DNA of 55,975 bases from Methylobacterium persicinum (GCF_022179525.1 NZ_BPQX01000036.1:1-55975); one strand, 5' to 3'. Shown: positions 28,535-38,587, counted from the stretch's first letter. Notes: a model not told the origin generated them from the letters alone. Numbers and translations are program-made.

Positions 28535-29212
28535 TCAGCCCGCCGGAACCAGCGCCACGACCGCTTCGTGCAACTCTGAAAAGTGCTCGATCACCCGGTC
28601 CGGCGCGAGATCGGCGACGGGGGTGTCGGTGTAGCCGAAGGTCACCGCCACCACCGGGATGCCGGCCGCCTTCGCGGTGTCGATGTCGGTGCGAGAATCA
28701 CCCACCATCACCGCCCGCGCCGGATCACCGCCCGCCTGGGCGATGGTCCCCGTGAGGTGCCGGGGATCGGGCTTCGCCTGCGGGAACGTGTCCCGGCCGC
28801 AGATCGCCGCGAAGCGGTCGGCGATGCCGAGCAAGTTCAGGAGCTTGACCGACTGGCCCTCGTACTTGTTCGTGCAGACGGCGAGACGGAAGCCTGATTG
28901 CTCCAGGCGGTCCAAGGCCTCGACGACGCCGTCGAACAGGTGGCTCGAATCGGCGAGGTGCTCGCCGTAATGCGCGATGAACGCGTCGAACAGGCGCTCG
29001 TGCTCGGCGTCGCCGATGGAGCGTCCCTCGGCCTCGAAGCCCCGCCGGATGAGGGCCTTCGCGCCGGCACCGATCAACTCGCGGGCCTGTGACAGGGGAA
29101 GCTCCGCGAGACCTTCCCGCCTCAACAGGACATTGAGGGTCCCAATCAGGTCGCCCGCCGTCTCGGCGAGGGTGCCGTCGAGATCGAAGACGGCGATGGG
29201 CGGGGCGGCCAT
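28535..29212 (-). CDS. gph: Phosphoglycolate phosphatase-like HAD hydrolase
   Basis: 225 residues of the HAD-IA family: nucleophile motif AVFDLDGTLAETA (residues 6-18), the cap domain with EHLADSSHLFDGV, motif II region LAVCTNKYEGQS, Lys in the KPDPRHL segment, and MVGDSRTDIDTAKAAG as the metal-binding motif IV. The sequence fits Gph, which removes 2-phosphoglycolate formed by DNA repair or photorespiration-like side reactions. GGAG lies seven bases before the ATG. Related HAD enzymes with other sugar-phosphate substrates cannot be excluded. Confidence 0.85.
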   Translation of the reverse strand: MAAPPIAVFDLDGTLAETAGDLIGTLNVLLRREGLAELPLSQARELIGAGAKALIRRGFEAEGRSIGDAEHERLFDAFIAHYGEHLADSSHLFDGVVEALDRLEQSGFRLAVCTNKYEGQSVKLLNLLGIADRFAAICGRDTFPQAKPDPRHLTGTIAQAGGDPARAVMVGDSRTDIDTAKAAGIPVVAVTFGYTDTPVADLAPDRVIEHFSELHEAVVALVPAG

Positions 29213-29352
29213 GTAGACTCCAGGTGGGATGACGACGGATGGGGTAACGGAGCCTCGCTATCCGTCGCTCCACCGGTGGGCAAGGGGCCGCCCGTGCCTA
29301 AGACTTGCCTGAAACCTCCGCGACACCGGCACTCTCCTTCAACGGAAGTCCC

Positions 29353-29817
29353 ATGCGCCCGATCCTGCCAACGCTCCTCGTCTGCGCCACGCTGCACGCC
29401 TTGCCCGCGTTTGCGACGTCCTACGAATTCGTCCCCGCACCCCAGACCGATCTGAACCGCATGTACCGGATCGACAAGGTGACCGGCGAGGTCATTTCCT
29501 GCCAATACGGGCTTCAGGAATCGGGCGGCGGCATCGGGCAGACCGTGTGCTTCGGCGCGGGCGAGGGGGCCGGCCCTCAGGCACCGTCGGAATACGGCCT
29601 CGTTGCGAGCCGCCATGCCCGTGAGGCGGGCGTCTTCCGGGTTAACTACCGCACCGGTGAGATGAGCATCTGCTTCGTGCTCGTGAAGAAGGAGCAGGTG
29701 GTTTGCACCCAGCAAGCCAAGCCGGGGGCCGACGGCACCGAGGGCTCTCCCATCGCCGGCACCGCGACCACGCGGCCCGGACCGGGGGCCACGCCCTCCC
29801 AAGGCGGTCGTCCTTGA
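29353..29817 (+). CDS. Exported protein of unknown function
   Basis: About 154 residues. A signal peptide ([20 protein letters not shown]) is followed by a compact domain: [30 protein letters not shown] and [27 protein letters not shown]. Each half repeats the pattern of a hydrophobic strand, RxDxxTGE-like turn, and a Cys, so the two halves may be an internal duplication; the four Cys could form disulfides. The tail is Gly/Pro/Thr-rich. I do not recognise a named family. It is divergent from gph and is followed by rpiA on the same strand. Confidence 0.7.
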   Translation: MRPILPTLLVCATLHALPAFATSYEFVPAPQTDLNRMYRIDKVTGEVISCQYGLQESGGGIGQTVCFGAGEGAGPQAPSEYGLVASRHAREAGVFRVNYRTGEMSICFVLVKKEQVVCTQQAKPGADGTEGSPIAGTATTRPGPGATPSQGGRP

Positions 29818-29944
29818 CGGGGAAGAAGCCCGATGGCCGTTCCGGTCCGGCATTCGGCATGGTAGGGGCGCGGCGGACGTCCTTCGCAGCCCAACGGACC
29901 ATGTATCCTTCACACCATCATCAGACCGACGGGAAGTGTTCGCG

Positions 29945-30658
29945 ATGAGCGGATTGGATCTCCGCCGGGCCGCTGCTGCCAGGGCCCTCGACCTCGTCGA
30001 GCCGGGCATGCGGCTGGGGCTCGGCACGGGCTCCACCGCCGCCGCCTTCGTCGATCTCCTCGGCGAGCGGGTCCGGGGCGGCCTCGACGTCGTCGGCGTT
30101 CCAACCTCCGAGGCGACACGACGACAGGCAGAGGGCCTCGGCATCCGCCTCACCACCCTCGATTCGCTGCCCCATCTCGACCTGACGATCGACGGGGCGG
30201 ACGAGGTGGACGACCGTCTCCGTCTCATCAAGGGCGGCGGCGCGGCTCTGCTGCGGGAGAAGATCGTCGCCTGCGCCAGCGACCGCATGGTGGTGATTGC
30301 CGATGCGGCCAAGCGCGTCGCCAGGCTCGGGGCCTTCCCCCTCCCGATCGAGGTCAACCTGTTCGGCCTCGCCGCCACCCAGATCGCCATCGACGAGGCC
30401 ATCGCCGAATCGGGCTGCACCGGCCCCGCCACCCTGCGGCTGGCACCGGACGGCAACCCGGTGATGACGGATGGGGGGCATGTGATCCTCGACGCCCGGC
30501 TCGGATCGATCCCAGATCCCGAGCGGCTCGGCGCCGCCCTCTGGTCCGTGCCCGGCGTCGTCGAGCACGGCCTCTTTCTCGGTATCGCCACCGCCGCGAT
30601 CCTCGCTGCCGACGTCGGCGGACGGGCCGAGGTCACCGTGCTCGGCCGTCTCGCGTGA
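29945..30658 (+). CDS. rpiA: Ribose-5-phosphate isomerase A
   Basis: 237 residues. Interconverts ribose-5-phosphate and ribulose-5-phosphate in the pentose phosphate pathway (and, in methylotrophs, pentose metabolism). Motifs: [16 protein letters not shown] (phosphate binding), [46 protein letters not shown] (catalytic Asp, Glu and Lys region), [11 protein letters not shown], and [19 protein letters not shown] precedes the ATG. A DUF2059 gene follows 29 bases later, then an O-antigen-ligase-like gene and gor, all on the same strand with very short gaps, so they may be one operon. Confidence 0.95.
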   Translation: MSGLDLRRAAAARALDLVEPGMRLGLGTGSTAAAFVDLLGERVRGGLDVVGVPTSEATRRQAEGLGIRLTTLDSLPHLDLTIDGADEVDDRLRLIKGGGAALLREKIVACASDRMVVIADAAKRVARLGAFPLPIEVNLFGLAATQIAIDEAIAESGCTGPATLRLAPDGNPVMTDGGHVILDARLGSIPDPERLGAALWSVPGVVEHGLFLGIATAAILAADVGGRAEVTVLGRLA

Positions 30659-30687
30659 AACGCATCTCCAACCGACAGGACCTCCGA

Positions 30688-31230
30688 ATGTCCCGCCTCC
30701 TCGCCGCTGTGCTCGGCCTCGCGCTCGCGGTTCCCTGCCTTCCGGCCCTCGCACAGGCGAGGAAGCCCGCCCCATCGACACCGGCGGCCAACACGAACAC
30801 CGGCCCGACCTATTCGGCCAATCACCTCGCCCTCGCGCGGGAGGTCATGTTGAGTTCGGGCATCGCCCGCTCCTTCGACGCCATCATCCCGTCCTTCGCC
30901 GACCAGATCCGCAAGCAGGCCGTGACCCGTCCGGAAATTCAGAAGGATCTCGATCAGGTGCTGGTCGCCCTCCAGCCGGAGATGGAACTCCAGAAGCAGC
31001 GGATGATCGACATCGCCGCGAAGACCTACGCGGCGAAGTTCTCCGAGGCCGAACTGACCGACATCGCCAACTTCTTCCGCTCGCCGGCCGGCAAGCGCTA
31101 CGTTGAGATGCAACCGGCGCTGCTGGATGAGATGGTCCGCGCCATGCAGGGTTGGACCGAAGAAGTCTCGGAATACATCATGATCCGCGTCCGGGCGGAG
31201 ATGGGCAAGCGCGGCATCCAGCTTCAATAA
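30688..31230 (+). CDS. DUF2059 exported protein
   Basis: About 180 residues from the ATG at 30688 with AGGA upstream (a GTG at 30655 overlapping the rpiA stop as GTGA is also in frame). A signal peptide (LLAAVLGLALAVPCLPALAQA) precedes a Pro/Thr linker and then an all-helical DUF2059 domain: ALAREVMLSSGIARSFD, KDLDQVLVALQPEM, YAAKFSEAELTDIANFFRSPAGKRYVEMQPALL (quoted in part). The family is periplasmic, with no known activity. It often sits near rpiA and gor in Rhizobiales, as here. Confidence 0.88.
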   Translation: MSRLLAAVLGLALAVPCLPALAQARKPAPSTPAANTNTGPTYSANHLALAREVMLSSGIARSFDAIIPSFADQIRKQAVTRPEIQKDLDQVLVALQPEMELQKQRMIDIAAKTYAAKFSEAELTDIANFFRSPAGKRYVEMQPALLDEMVRAMQGWTEEVSEYIMIRVRAEMGKRGIQLQ

Positions 31231-31236
31231 GCGGCG

Positions 31237-32451
31237 ATGCGCCGGGCGCCTCCTCTCTACGCGGCAGGCGGCGCGGCGCTGGCGCTCTTGCCGGTCGCGA
31301 TGGTGCTGGCCAACCGGTCGAGCCCCATCCTGGTCGCCGTCGCCGCCCTGGCCTTCCTCGGTGGCCGCTGGCGGGAGGAGCCGCGGGCCTTGCCGGGCCT
31401 GCTTGTCGCGCCCCTGCGGACGCCCCTCGGGCTGGCGTGCCTTGCGTTCCTGGGGTGGAGCGTCCTGTCGATCGCGTGGAGCCCGTTTCCGGCCCTCTCG
31501 CTCCGGGTGCTCGGTGAGTTCCTCCCGACGCTGATCTCAGCCTATTTCCTCGTGATCCTTGCGCCCGGGCGGATCCCGGCCTTTGCCGCTCCCATGGCCG
31601 CCCTCGCGGTGGTCGTAGCCGGCGTCATTATCGCCATCGATCTCGCCCTGGACCTACCCCTGGAGAGGCTGCTCGGGCATCGCGTCGCGGCCTTCGTCTT
31701 CAACCGGCCAGCCCTGACCCTCGATCTGATCGCGGGGCCCCTCGCCCTGCTGTTGTGGCGGTCGAACCGAAAGCTCGCCGCCGGCGCGACGTTGGCGTTC
31801 GCCGGCCTCGGCGTCCTGCGCTCGATCAGCGGCGCGGCGGCGATGGGTCTCATGGCCGGGCTGGCGATGGCGGCTGCGGTCTGGGTACTTCCCCGTCGGA
31901 TGGGCATCGCCCTGGCCGGCCTGGGGCTCGGTCTCGCAGTGGCGCTCGCCCCGATCGAGGGCGATCTTCTGGCGCGGGTCATGCCCGAGGCCGCTCACCA
32001 GCAATTGACCCAATCCTCCTCCCGCGCGCGGGTCGCCATCGCGAGGAGCTTCGGTACGGCGGTCGCGGCATCCCCCTGGCGCGGGGCCGGCTACGGGACG
32101 AGCGCCCGCTTTGCCGAAACCCCGGTCGCGGCGCAGGTCCCGGAGGGGATGCGGGTCCTCCTCGGCGTGGGGCATCCCCACAACAGCTTCCTGCAGGTCT
32201 GGGCCGAACTCGGCCTGCCGGGAGCGTTCCTCGCTGCCCTTGCGCTCATGCTGATGCTGGCCCGGCTGAGCGTGCTCCCGCGGGCCGATCTCACCGTGGC
32301 TTTGGGGCTCGTGGCCTGCGCGGGGGCCATCGCTTTCGTCGAGCATAACGGGTGGGCCGGGTGGTGGACGGCCGGGCTCGGGGCTGCCATCACCTGGGCG
32401 CGGGCGGCTCGGGCCCGCCTTCGACCCCCCGGCACGGAGCTGCAACCATGA
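31237..32451 (+). CDS. O-antigen ligase/Wzy-like polytopic membrane protein
   Basis: 404 residues with about ten to twelve hydrophobic segments and a large periplasmic loop around residues 250-320. The loop holds the family hallmark GVGHPHNSFLQVWAELGLPGAFLA with the conserved His, shared by O-antigen ligases (WaaL) and related polymerases. Such enzymes transfer lipid-linked glycans to another acceptor at the periplasmic face. Substrate unknown. It starts six bases after the DUF2059 stop and its own stop overlaps the gor ATG (ATGA), so translation is coupled to an unrelated redox gene; this looks like operon packing rather than a shared pathway. Confidence 0.8.
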   Translation: MRRAPPLYAAGGAALALLPVAMVLANRSSPILVAVAALAFLGGRWREEPRALPGLLVAPLRTPLGLACLAFLGWSVLSIAWSPFPALSLRVLGEFLPTLISAYFLVILAPGRIPAFAAPMAALAVVVAGVIIAIDLALDLPLERLLGHRVAAFVFNRPALTLDLIAGPLALLLWRSNRKLAAGATLAFAGLGVLRSISGAAAMGLMAGLAMAAAVWVLPRRMGIALAGLGLGLAVALAPIEGDLLARVMPEAAHQQLTQSSSRARVAIARSFGTAVAASPWRGAGYGTSARFAETPVAAQVPEGMRVLLGVGHPHNSFLQVWAELGLPGAFLAALALMLMLARLSVLPRADLTVALGLVACAGAIAFVEHNGWAGWWTAGLGAAITWARAARARLRPPGTELQP

Positions 32452-33827
32452 ACGACGACGTCGATCTCTTCGTCATCGGTGGCGGCTCGGGCGGCGTGCG
32501 GGCGGCCCGCATCGCCGCGGGATACGGCGCCCGGGTGATGCTCGCGGAAGAGTACCGCGTTGGCGGGACCTGCGTGATCCGCGGCTGCGTGCCCAAGAAG
32601 CTGATGGTCTATGCCGGGCGCTTCGCCGACGAGTTCGAGGACGCGGCCGGCTTCGGCTGGAGTGTCGAGAAGCCGCGTTTCGACTGGAGCGTCCTGAAGG
32701 CCCGGCGGGATGCGGAGGTCACGCGGCTCGAAGGAATCTACGATGCGAACCTGATCCGGGCGGGGGTCGAGATCGCCCCCGAGCGGGCGGTCATCGAGGA
32801 TGCACACACGGTCCGGCTTCTGAAGTCCGGCCGCAGCATCCGCGCGGAGCGGATCCTCGTGGCGGTGGGGGCTCATCCGGTGAAGGAGCCGGCGGTGCCG
32901 GGCGCCGAATTCACCATCACCTCGAACGAGGTCTTCGAGCTGGACAGGCTGCCGGAACGCATCCTCGTCGTGGGCGGCGGCTACATTGCCGTGGAGTTCG
33001 CCGGGGTCTTCGCGGCATTGGGCAGCCGCACGAGCCTGCTGCACCGGGGGGACAAGCTCCTGCGGGGCTTCGACGACGACGTCCGCGACGCCCTGGCGGA
33101 AGCCTACACCAAGCGCATGGACCTGCGCCTTGGCCGGACCTTGAGCCGGATCGAGCGGCGGCCCAGCGGGCTCTGCGCGATCCTCGATGACGGCGGGGAG
33201 GTCGAAGCCGACCAGATCCTCCTGGCTACGGGCCGCCGGCCGAATATCGCAGGGCTCGGGCTCGACAGGGTTGGCATCGTCCCCGACGCCGCAGGGGCGA
33301 TCCCGGTGGATGCCTTCTCGCGCACCATCGTCCCGTCGATCTTCGCGGTGGGGGACGTGACCAATCGCGCCAACCTCACGCCGGTGGCCATCCGCGAGGG
33401 GCACGCCTTCGCCGACACGGAATACGGCGGCAAGCCAACGAGCGTCGATCACCACCTCATCCCGACCGCCGTGTTCTCGACGCCCGAGATCGGCACGGTC
33501 GGCCTGTCCGAGGCGGCGGCGCGTCAGTCCTGCGAACGGATCGATGTCTACAAGGCATCGTTCCGCCCCATGAAGGCGACGCTCTCGGGGCGCGACGAGC
33601 GGGTGCTGATGAAGATCATCGTCGATTGCGCCAGCGACCGCGTGCTCGGCGTCCACCTGTTCGGGCAGGATGCGGGCGAACTGATCCAGGCGGTGGGCAT
33701 CGCGGTGACGATGGGGGCGACCAAGGCGGACTTCGACCGTACCATCGCCGTCCACCCCACCGCCGCCGAGGAATTGGTGACGATGCGGGTGCCCGCGGTG
33801 ACGAAGCATCCGGTGGGAGTCGGTTGA
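32448..33827 (+). CDS. gor: Glutathione-disulfide reductase
   Basis: 459 residues. Reduces glutathione disulfide with NADPH and FAD in the cytoplasm. Motifs: VIGGGSGGVRAARIAA (FAD), the redox-active disulfide GGTCVIRGCVPKKLM, VVGGGYIAVEFAGVF (NADPH), FAVGDVTNRANLTPVAI, and the C-terminal dimer His in IAVHPTAAEELVTM. The stretch CVPKKLMVYAGRF separates glutathione reductase from dihydrolipoamide dehydrogenase. The ATG at 32448 overlaps the stop of the preceding membrane protein. Confidence 0.95.
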   Translation: MNDDVDLFVIGGGSGGVRAARIAAGYGARVMLAEEYRVGGTCVIRGCVPKKLMVYAGRFADEFEDAAGFGWSVEKPRFDWSVLKARRDAEVTRLEGIYDANLIRAGVEIAPERAVIEDAHTVRLLKSGRSIRAERILVAVGAHPVKEPAVPGAEFTITSNEVFELDRLPERILVVGGGYIAVEFAGVFAALGSRTSLLHRGDKLLRGFDDDVRDALAEAYTKRMDLRLGRTLSRIERRPSGLCAILDDGGEVEADQILLATGRRPNIAGLGLDRVGIVPDAAGAIPVDAFSRTIVPSIFAVGDVTNRANLTPVAIREGHAFADTEYGGKPTSVDHHLIPTAVFSTPEIGTVGLSEAAARQSCERIDVYKASFRPMKATLSGRDERVLMKIIVDCASDRVLGVHLFGQDAGELIQAVGIAVTMGATKADFDRTIAVHPTAAEELVTMRVPAVTKHPVGVG

Positions 33828-33904
33828 CCATTCCTGCCGGGTGCGGCCACCTGGGTGTGGTCTTACGCGGTATGGGGCCTCGACGCCGTCGGTCGCTGAG
33901 CCAT

Positions 33905-34237
33905 ATGCATCCCATGGGCAAGCACGGGTCGGGCAGCGGCAAGCGCGACGACGCCTATGCGCGGCGTCAGGCGATCATCGACGGCCTCCTGGCCGATGCC
34001 TTACGGCCGGCCTTTTCGTATCGGCTGCCGAGCCAGGATGCCCTGGCCGCGGATATCCGCCGGGCCATCGACCGGCTCCTGGCCAAGGCGGAAGCCCAGC
34101 GCAGCCGGTGCCTGACCTACGACGACCTGGAAGAGGCCCTGCCGCCGCGGGACGTGTCGGCGGAGGATCTGGAGGCGATCTTCTGGATCCTGGCCGAGCA
34201 CGGGATCGAGGTCGAGGACGGCGATTCCGCCGACTGA
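33905..34237 (+). CDS. Stand-alone protein resembling sigma-70 region 1.1
   Basis: About 110 residues from the ATG at 33905 (MHPMGKHGSG), although an open frame extends further upstream into gor. After a basic N-terminus, residues about 65-105 closely match region 1.1 of the housekeeping sigma factor: RCLTYDDLEEALPPRDVSAEDLEAIFWILAEHGIEVED (quoted in part as LTYDDLEEALP and LAEHGIEVED). No other sigma region is present. In RpoD this acidic domain occupies the DNA channel of RNA polymerase. A free copy could act as an inhibitor, decoy or DNA mimic of RNA polymerase, which is speculation. It lies between gor and the DAHP synthase gene on the same strand. Confidence 0.65.
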   Translation: MHPMGKHGSGSGKRDDAYARRQAIIDGLLADALRPAFSYRLPSQDALAADIRRAIDRLLAKAEAQRSRCLTYDDLEEALPPRDVSAEDLEAIFWILAEHGIEVEDGDSAD

Positions 34238-34342
34238 ACGGGACGCTGCGGCAACCCCTCGCGATCCGATGGGAACTTCTCTATAAGCGCCGTTCCGCGC
34301 GCAGGGCGCGGCCGCACGGAACGATGTGCGTGGAGAGGAATC

Positions 34343-35725
34343 ATGGGCGAGCGCTGGACACCGACGACGTGGCGGAATCTGCCGATCGAGCAGGTCCCGT
34401 CCTATCCGGACGCCGCTGCCCTGGCCGCCGTCGAAGCGCAGATCGCGAGCTTTCCACCGCTTGTCTTTGCAGGCGAAGCGCGAAAGCTGAAGGCGGCGCT
34501 GGCCCGCGTCTCGACCGGTGAGGCGTTCCTCCTGCAGGGTGGTGATTGCGCCGAGAGCTTCGACGAGCATTCGGCCGACAACATCCGCGATTTCTTCCGC
34601 GTCTTCCTGCAGATGGCGATGGTCCTGACCTTCGCGGGCGGTTCGCCGGTGGTGAAGGTCGGCCGCATCGCCGGCCAGTTCGCCAAGCCGCGTTCGTCGC
34701 CCACCGAGACGCAGGGTGGCGTGTCGCTGCCGAGCTACCGGGGCGACATCGTCAACGGCCTCGGCTTCACGGAAGAGGCGCGGGTGCCCGATCCCCGGCG
34801 CCAGCTCGAAGCGTACCGGCAGTCGGCGGCGACGCTGAACCTCCTGCGCGCCTTCGCGACGGGCGGTTACGCCAACCTTGAGAACGCCCACCGCTGGATG
34901 CTGGGCTTCGTGAAGGATTCGCCGCAATCCTCGCGCTACCAGGATGTCGCCTCGCGGATGACCGATGCCCTCGGTTTCATGCGTGCCATCGGCATCAACC
35001 CGGAGACGCACCAAGAGGTGCGGACCACCGATTTCTACACGAGCCACGAGGCGCTGCTGCTCGGCTACGAGCAGGCCCTGACCCGTGTCGATTCGACGAG
35101 CGGCGACTGGTACGCCACCTCCGGCCACATGTTGTGGATCGGCGATCGGACCCGCCAGCCCGACCATGCCCATGTCGAGTATGCCCGCGGGATCAAGAAC
35201 CCGATCGGCCTGAAGTGCGGGCCTTCGATGACGGGGGAGGGGCTGATCAAGCTCATCGACCTCCTGAATCCGGAGAACGAGCCCGGCCGCCTCAGCCTCA
35301 TCTGTCGCTTCGGCGCGGACAAGGTTGGCGAACACCTTCCGGCCCTCGTCCGCGCGGTGCAGCGGGAAGGCAAGTCGGTCGTGTGGGTGTGCGATCCGAT
35401 GCACGGCAACACGATCTCGGCCGGTGGGTACAAGACCCGCCCGTTCGACCGGGTGATGCAGGAGATCGAGGGCTTCTTCGCGGTCCACCGGGCGGAAGGC
35501 ACGATTGCCGGCGGCATCCATCTGGAGATGACCGGCAAGGACGTGACCGAGTGCACGGGGGGCGCCAGGGCCCTCACGGCGGACGACCTGCGCGACCGCT
35601 ACCACACCTACTGTGACCCGCGTCTCAACGCGGAGCAGGCGCTTGAAGTCGCGTTCCGGACCGCCGAACTCGTCAAGCGCGAACGGGCGGATATCGACTG
35701 CCCGCGCCTCGACGCGGCGGAATGA
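34343..35725 (+). CDS. 3-deoxy-7-phosphoheptulonate (DAHP) synthase, class II
   Basis: 460 residues, the plant-like class II (AroA-II) enzyme that condenses erythrose-4-phosphate and phosphoenolpyruvate to start the shikimate pathway. Motifs: [15 protein letters not shown] (metal Cys), [20 protein letters not shown] (quoted in part; PEP-binding Arg/Lys), [15 protein letters not shown] and [17 protein letters not shown] (metal His), and [28 protein letters not shown] precedes the ATG. A leader hairpin (CGTTCCG at 34291-34297 with CGGAACG at 34317-34323) lies just before it; whether it regulates expression is not known. Confidence 0.94.
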   Translation: MGERWTPTTWRNLPIEQVPSYPDAAALAAVEAQIASFPPLVFAGEARKLKAALARVSTGEAFLLQGGDCAESFDEHSADNIRDFFRVFLQMAMVLTFAGGSPVVKVGRIAGQFAKPRSSPTETQGGVSLPSYRGDIVNGLGFTEEARVPDPRRQLEAYRQSAATLNLLRAFATGGYANLENAHRWMLGFVKDSPQSSRYQDVASRMTDALGFMRAIGINPETHQEVRTTDFYTSHEALLLGYEQALTRVDSTSGDWYATSGHMLWIGDRTRQPDHAHVEYARGIKNPIGLKCGPSMTGEGLIKLIDLLNPENEPGRLSLICRFGADKVGEHLPALVRAVQREGKSVVWVCDPMHGNTISAGGYKTRPFDRVMQEIEGFFAVHRAEGTIAGGIHLEMTGKDVTECTGGARALTADDLRDRYHTYCDPRLNAEQALEVAFRTAELVKRERADIDCPRLDAAE

Positions 35726-35730
35726 GCGAG

Positions 35731-35753
35731 CGGCCGGGCGAGATGCCCGGCCG
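35731..35753. terminator. Hairpin between the convergent DAHP synthase and GGDEF-EAL genes
   Basis: CGGCCGGGC pairs perfectly with GCCCGGCCG around a five-base loop, just after the DAHP synthase stop and before the 3' end of the opposite gene. The T content after it is modest (TCCCTGATCTT), so it is a probable but not strong bidirectional terminator. Confidence 0.55.
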
Positions 35754-35762
35754 TCCCTGATC

Positions 35763-38587
35763 TTATGCGATAGCCCGGGCCGCCCCGTTCCAGCGGGCAA
35801 TGAGCGCGGCCACGTCCTGGATCGGCACGGGGCGGCTGAAGAGGAAGCCCTGGACCTCGTCGCACCCTTCGGCTCGCAGCCGCGCGAGTTGGGCTTCCGT
35901 TTCGACGCCCTCGGCAGTGGTCGTCATCCCGAGGCTTGCGCCCAGGCTGATGACGGCACGGACGATGAAATCCGTCCCATCCTCCTCGCAGAGATCCCGG
36001 ACGAAGGACTGATCGATCTTGATCTTGTCGAAGGGGAAGCTGCGCAGGTAGCTGAGGGACGAGTATCCGGTGCCGAAATCGTCCATCGAGACCCTCAGAC
36101 CCTCACACCCAGGGCCTTGAGACTGTGCAGGATCGCTGTCGTCACCCCCGGATTGGCGACGAGAACCGATTCGGTGATTTCCAGTTCGAGGCGGCGGCCG
36201 GGCAGGCCGGTGACGCGCAGGGCGTCACGGACAGCCGAGATGAGGCTCGCGGAGGTGAACTGGACCGCGGAGACGTTGACGGCGATCTTCAGCCCGTCGG
36301 GCCACCGGACCGCGTCGGCGCAGGCCTGGGCCAACACCCACTCGCCGAGGGGGACGATGAGGCCGAGTTCCTCAGCGAGGGGAATGAACTCCGCCGGCGA
36401 GACGAAGCCGCGCGTCGGGTGCTTCCAGCGCAAAAGTGCCTCGAAGCCGCAAATCCGCTCCGTGCCCAAACTGTAGATCGGCTGGTAGAAGACCTCGAAC
36501 GCCTTGGTCTCGAGGGCATGGCGCAGGTCGCGCTCCAGTGCGCGGCGCTCCTGCAGGCGGGCATCCATTTCTGGCTCGAAGTAGCGGAACGCGCCCCGCG
36601 CCTCGGCCTTCGCCCGGGCGAGGGCGACGTCGGCGTTCTTCAGAAGCTTGCCGGCATTGGTCCCGTCCCCCGGCGATACGGTGATGCCGAGGGTTACGCC
36701 GACGTTGGCGATCTGGTTCGACAGGATATAGGGCGCCTTCAGCACATCGATGATCCGGCGGGCGAGGACGGCGGCATCCTCCGGCCGCTCGACGGCGCGC
36801 TGGACGACGATGAACTCATCGGCCCCGATGCGGGCGACACAGTCGATCTCGCGCACGCAGGCGCTCAACCGGTTGGCCACGGCCACGAGGAGTTCGTCCC
36901 CGACCGCATGGCCGAACGTGTCGTTGATCGGGCGGAAATCATCGAGGTCGAGGGCAAAGATCGCGAAACCCTGGTCCCGACCGACCTGGGCGATGGACGA
37001 GTTGATCTGCTGCTCCAACGCGATCCGGTTGGGCAGGCCGGTCAGGACGTCGTGATGCGCGAGGAAGGCGATCCTGGCCTCGGCGCGGCGGCGCTCGGTG
37101 ACGTCCTCGAATGTCGCGACGAACCCCCCGTCGGTGGTGTTGCGCCGCTCGATGGCGATCGCCTTTCCGTTGCTGAGTTCCTGGCTCGTCGGGAAGATGG
37201 TGGCGCCCTCGAACGGCGCGGCTTCGGCTGTGGTGAGCCCGGTGGCCACGCTTGCGGCCAGGACTTCACGTGCCGTCATCCCGGGCGTGATCGCGTCGGC
37301 GGGCAGGCCGTAGATCTGTGCGTAGCGTCGGTTGACGACCATGAGACGGTCGTCGGCGTCGAACAGGCACAGACCTTGGGACATGTTGTCGAGGGCTGCA
37401 TCGAGGCGCAGGTTGGTCTGGCGCAGCTGCGCCTGCTGCTCCTTCAGGACGCTGATGTCGCTGCAGACAGCCAGGAGCCCGCCGCCTTCGGTGGCATTCC
37501 GGCTGACGCGAAGCCAGCGCCCGTTGGGCATGCAGAATTCACCGTCACGGGTCAGTGCCTCCCGGCAATGATCCTCTCCCCCGCCGTTCCCGGCGGAACT
37601 CATGCCGTCGAAGAATTGCAGGGCCATGGGATTGGCGAAGGCGATCTCGCCTGCCGCATCCACCACGATCACACCCTCGCGGGAATTCTGGAACGCGTCG
37701 GCCAACAGGCGTTCGGCCGATTGGCGCTGACGGACCTCCCGCTGCATCATGGCGCGGATGTTGTCGCGCATCACCGCCATGGAGCGCAGGAGCCGACCGA
37801 GTTCGTCGCGGCCGTGCGTCGGAATGTCGTCGTCCAGGTGGCCCCCTGCGATACGCTCGGCGGCGGCCGAGGCCGCGTGGAGCGGCCCGCGAATCCGGCG
37901 ATGCAGCAAGAGCGCAATCAACGCCGAACCGACGATGGCGAGGCCAGCCAACGCCATGTTCACCCTCAGTTCGCGCCCGACGGCGGTCCGGGCAGCCTGG
38001 CGGAACGTGAAGCCGTCGCCGGCTGTGTAGTTCACCAGCAGGTCGAGCTGGGCGTCGATGGCGTCAGCTTGGTGGTCGAGGGCGTCCCAGCGCTCCGGCC
38101 TCACGGAGGCAGGTTCGCCGAAGCTGCGGCGGATGTCGTCCCAGGCCGCTACTCCAGACTGGACGGCGAGGGCCGCGCGGACGGCACGGTCCGATTGCGC
38201 GCGTTCGACGGCGATGGTGAGGTCTTCCGCCAGGGTGGTGTGCAACTCGGTGATGGCGGCGTCGAGCTTGGCGGCAACAGCGCGATCCTTGGTCAGGCCC
38301 TGCCGCGCGAAGGCGGCCCGCATCTTGGCGAAGTCCGCGGCCGTCGCCCGGGCGTAATTGATCGACATCAGCGACTGATCGTACGTGCGCCCGACCAGAT
38401 CGCCGACATGGGCGATGGCGATGATCGCGTAATAGCCGAGGCCGCCCGTGAGCAGGCTCATCGCGATGAAGGCGATGAAAATGCGGGCTTTGATCGTCGC
38501 GGCGAAGGCGCCGAGGAACGCAGCCGGCCCGCGGGACGGTGCCTTTGCCCTCGCCTTCATCGCCGCTGCCGCTTGGGAATATTGCAT
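35763..38587 (-). pseudogene. Membrane HAMP-PAS-GGDEF-EAL cyclic-di-GMP protein, frameshifted
   Basis: From an ATG at 38587: a transmembrane segment (IFIAFIAMSLLTGGLGYYAI), a periplasmic helical sensor, a second membrane helix (VGSALIALLLHR), HAMP, two PAS domains, a GGDEF domain with RIGADEF near residue 587, and an EAL domain with FEALLRW near 714. At 36095 the frame stops after LKALGVRV. The EAL domain goes on in another frame (35763-36086) as MDDFGTGYSSLSYL and ends with TTTAEGVETEAQL. The cause is a tandem duplication of AGACCCTC at 36089-36104; removing one copy restores the expected VRVSMDDFG. The first fragment keeps sensor and cyclase but loses the catalytic Asp pair and later EAL residues. 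Could be a real mutation or an assembly error. Confidence 0.85.
36089..36104. repeat. 8-bp tandem duplication that breaks the EAL domain
   Basis: AGACCCTC occurs twice in a row (36089-36096 and 36097-36104). On the minus strand this reads GAGGGTCT twice and creates an in-frame TGA at 36097-36095. One copy alone would give the uninterrupted EAL-domain sequence. Confidence 0.9.

Noticed and set aside
29146-31227. A 693-residue open frame on the minus strand
   Set aside because: It runs antisense to the exported protein, rpiA and the DUF2059 gene, which are well supported.
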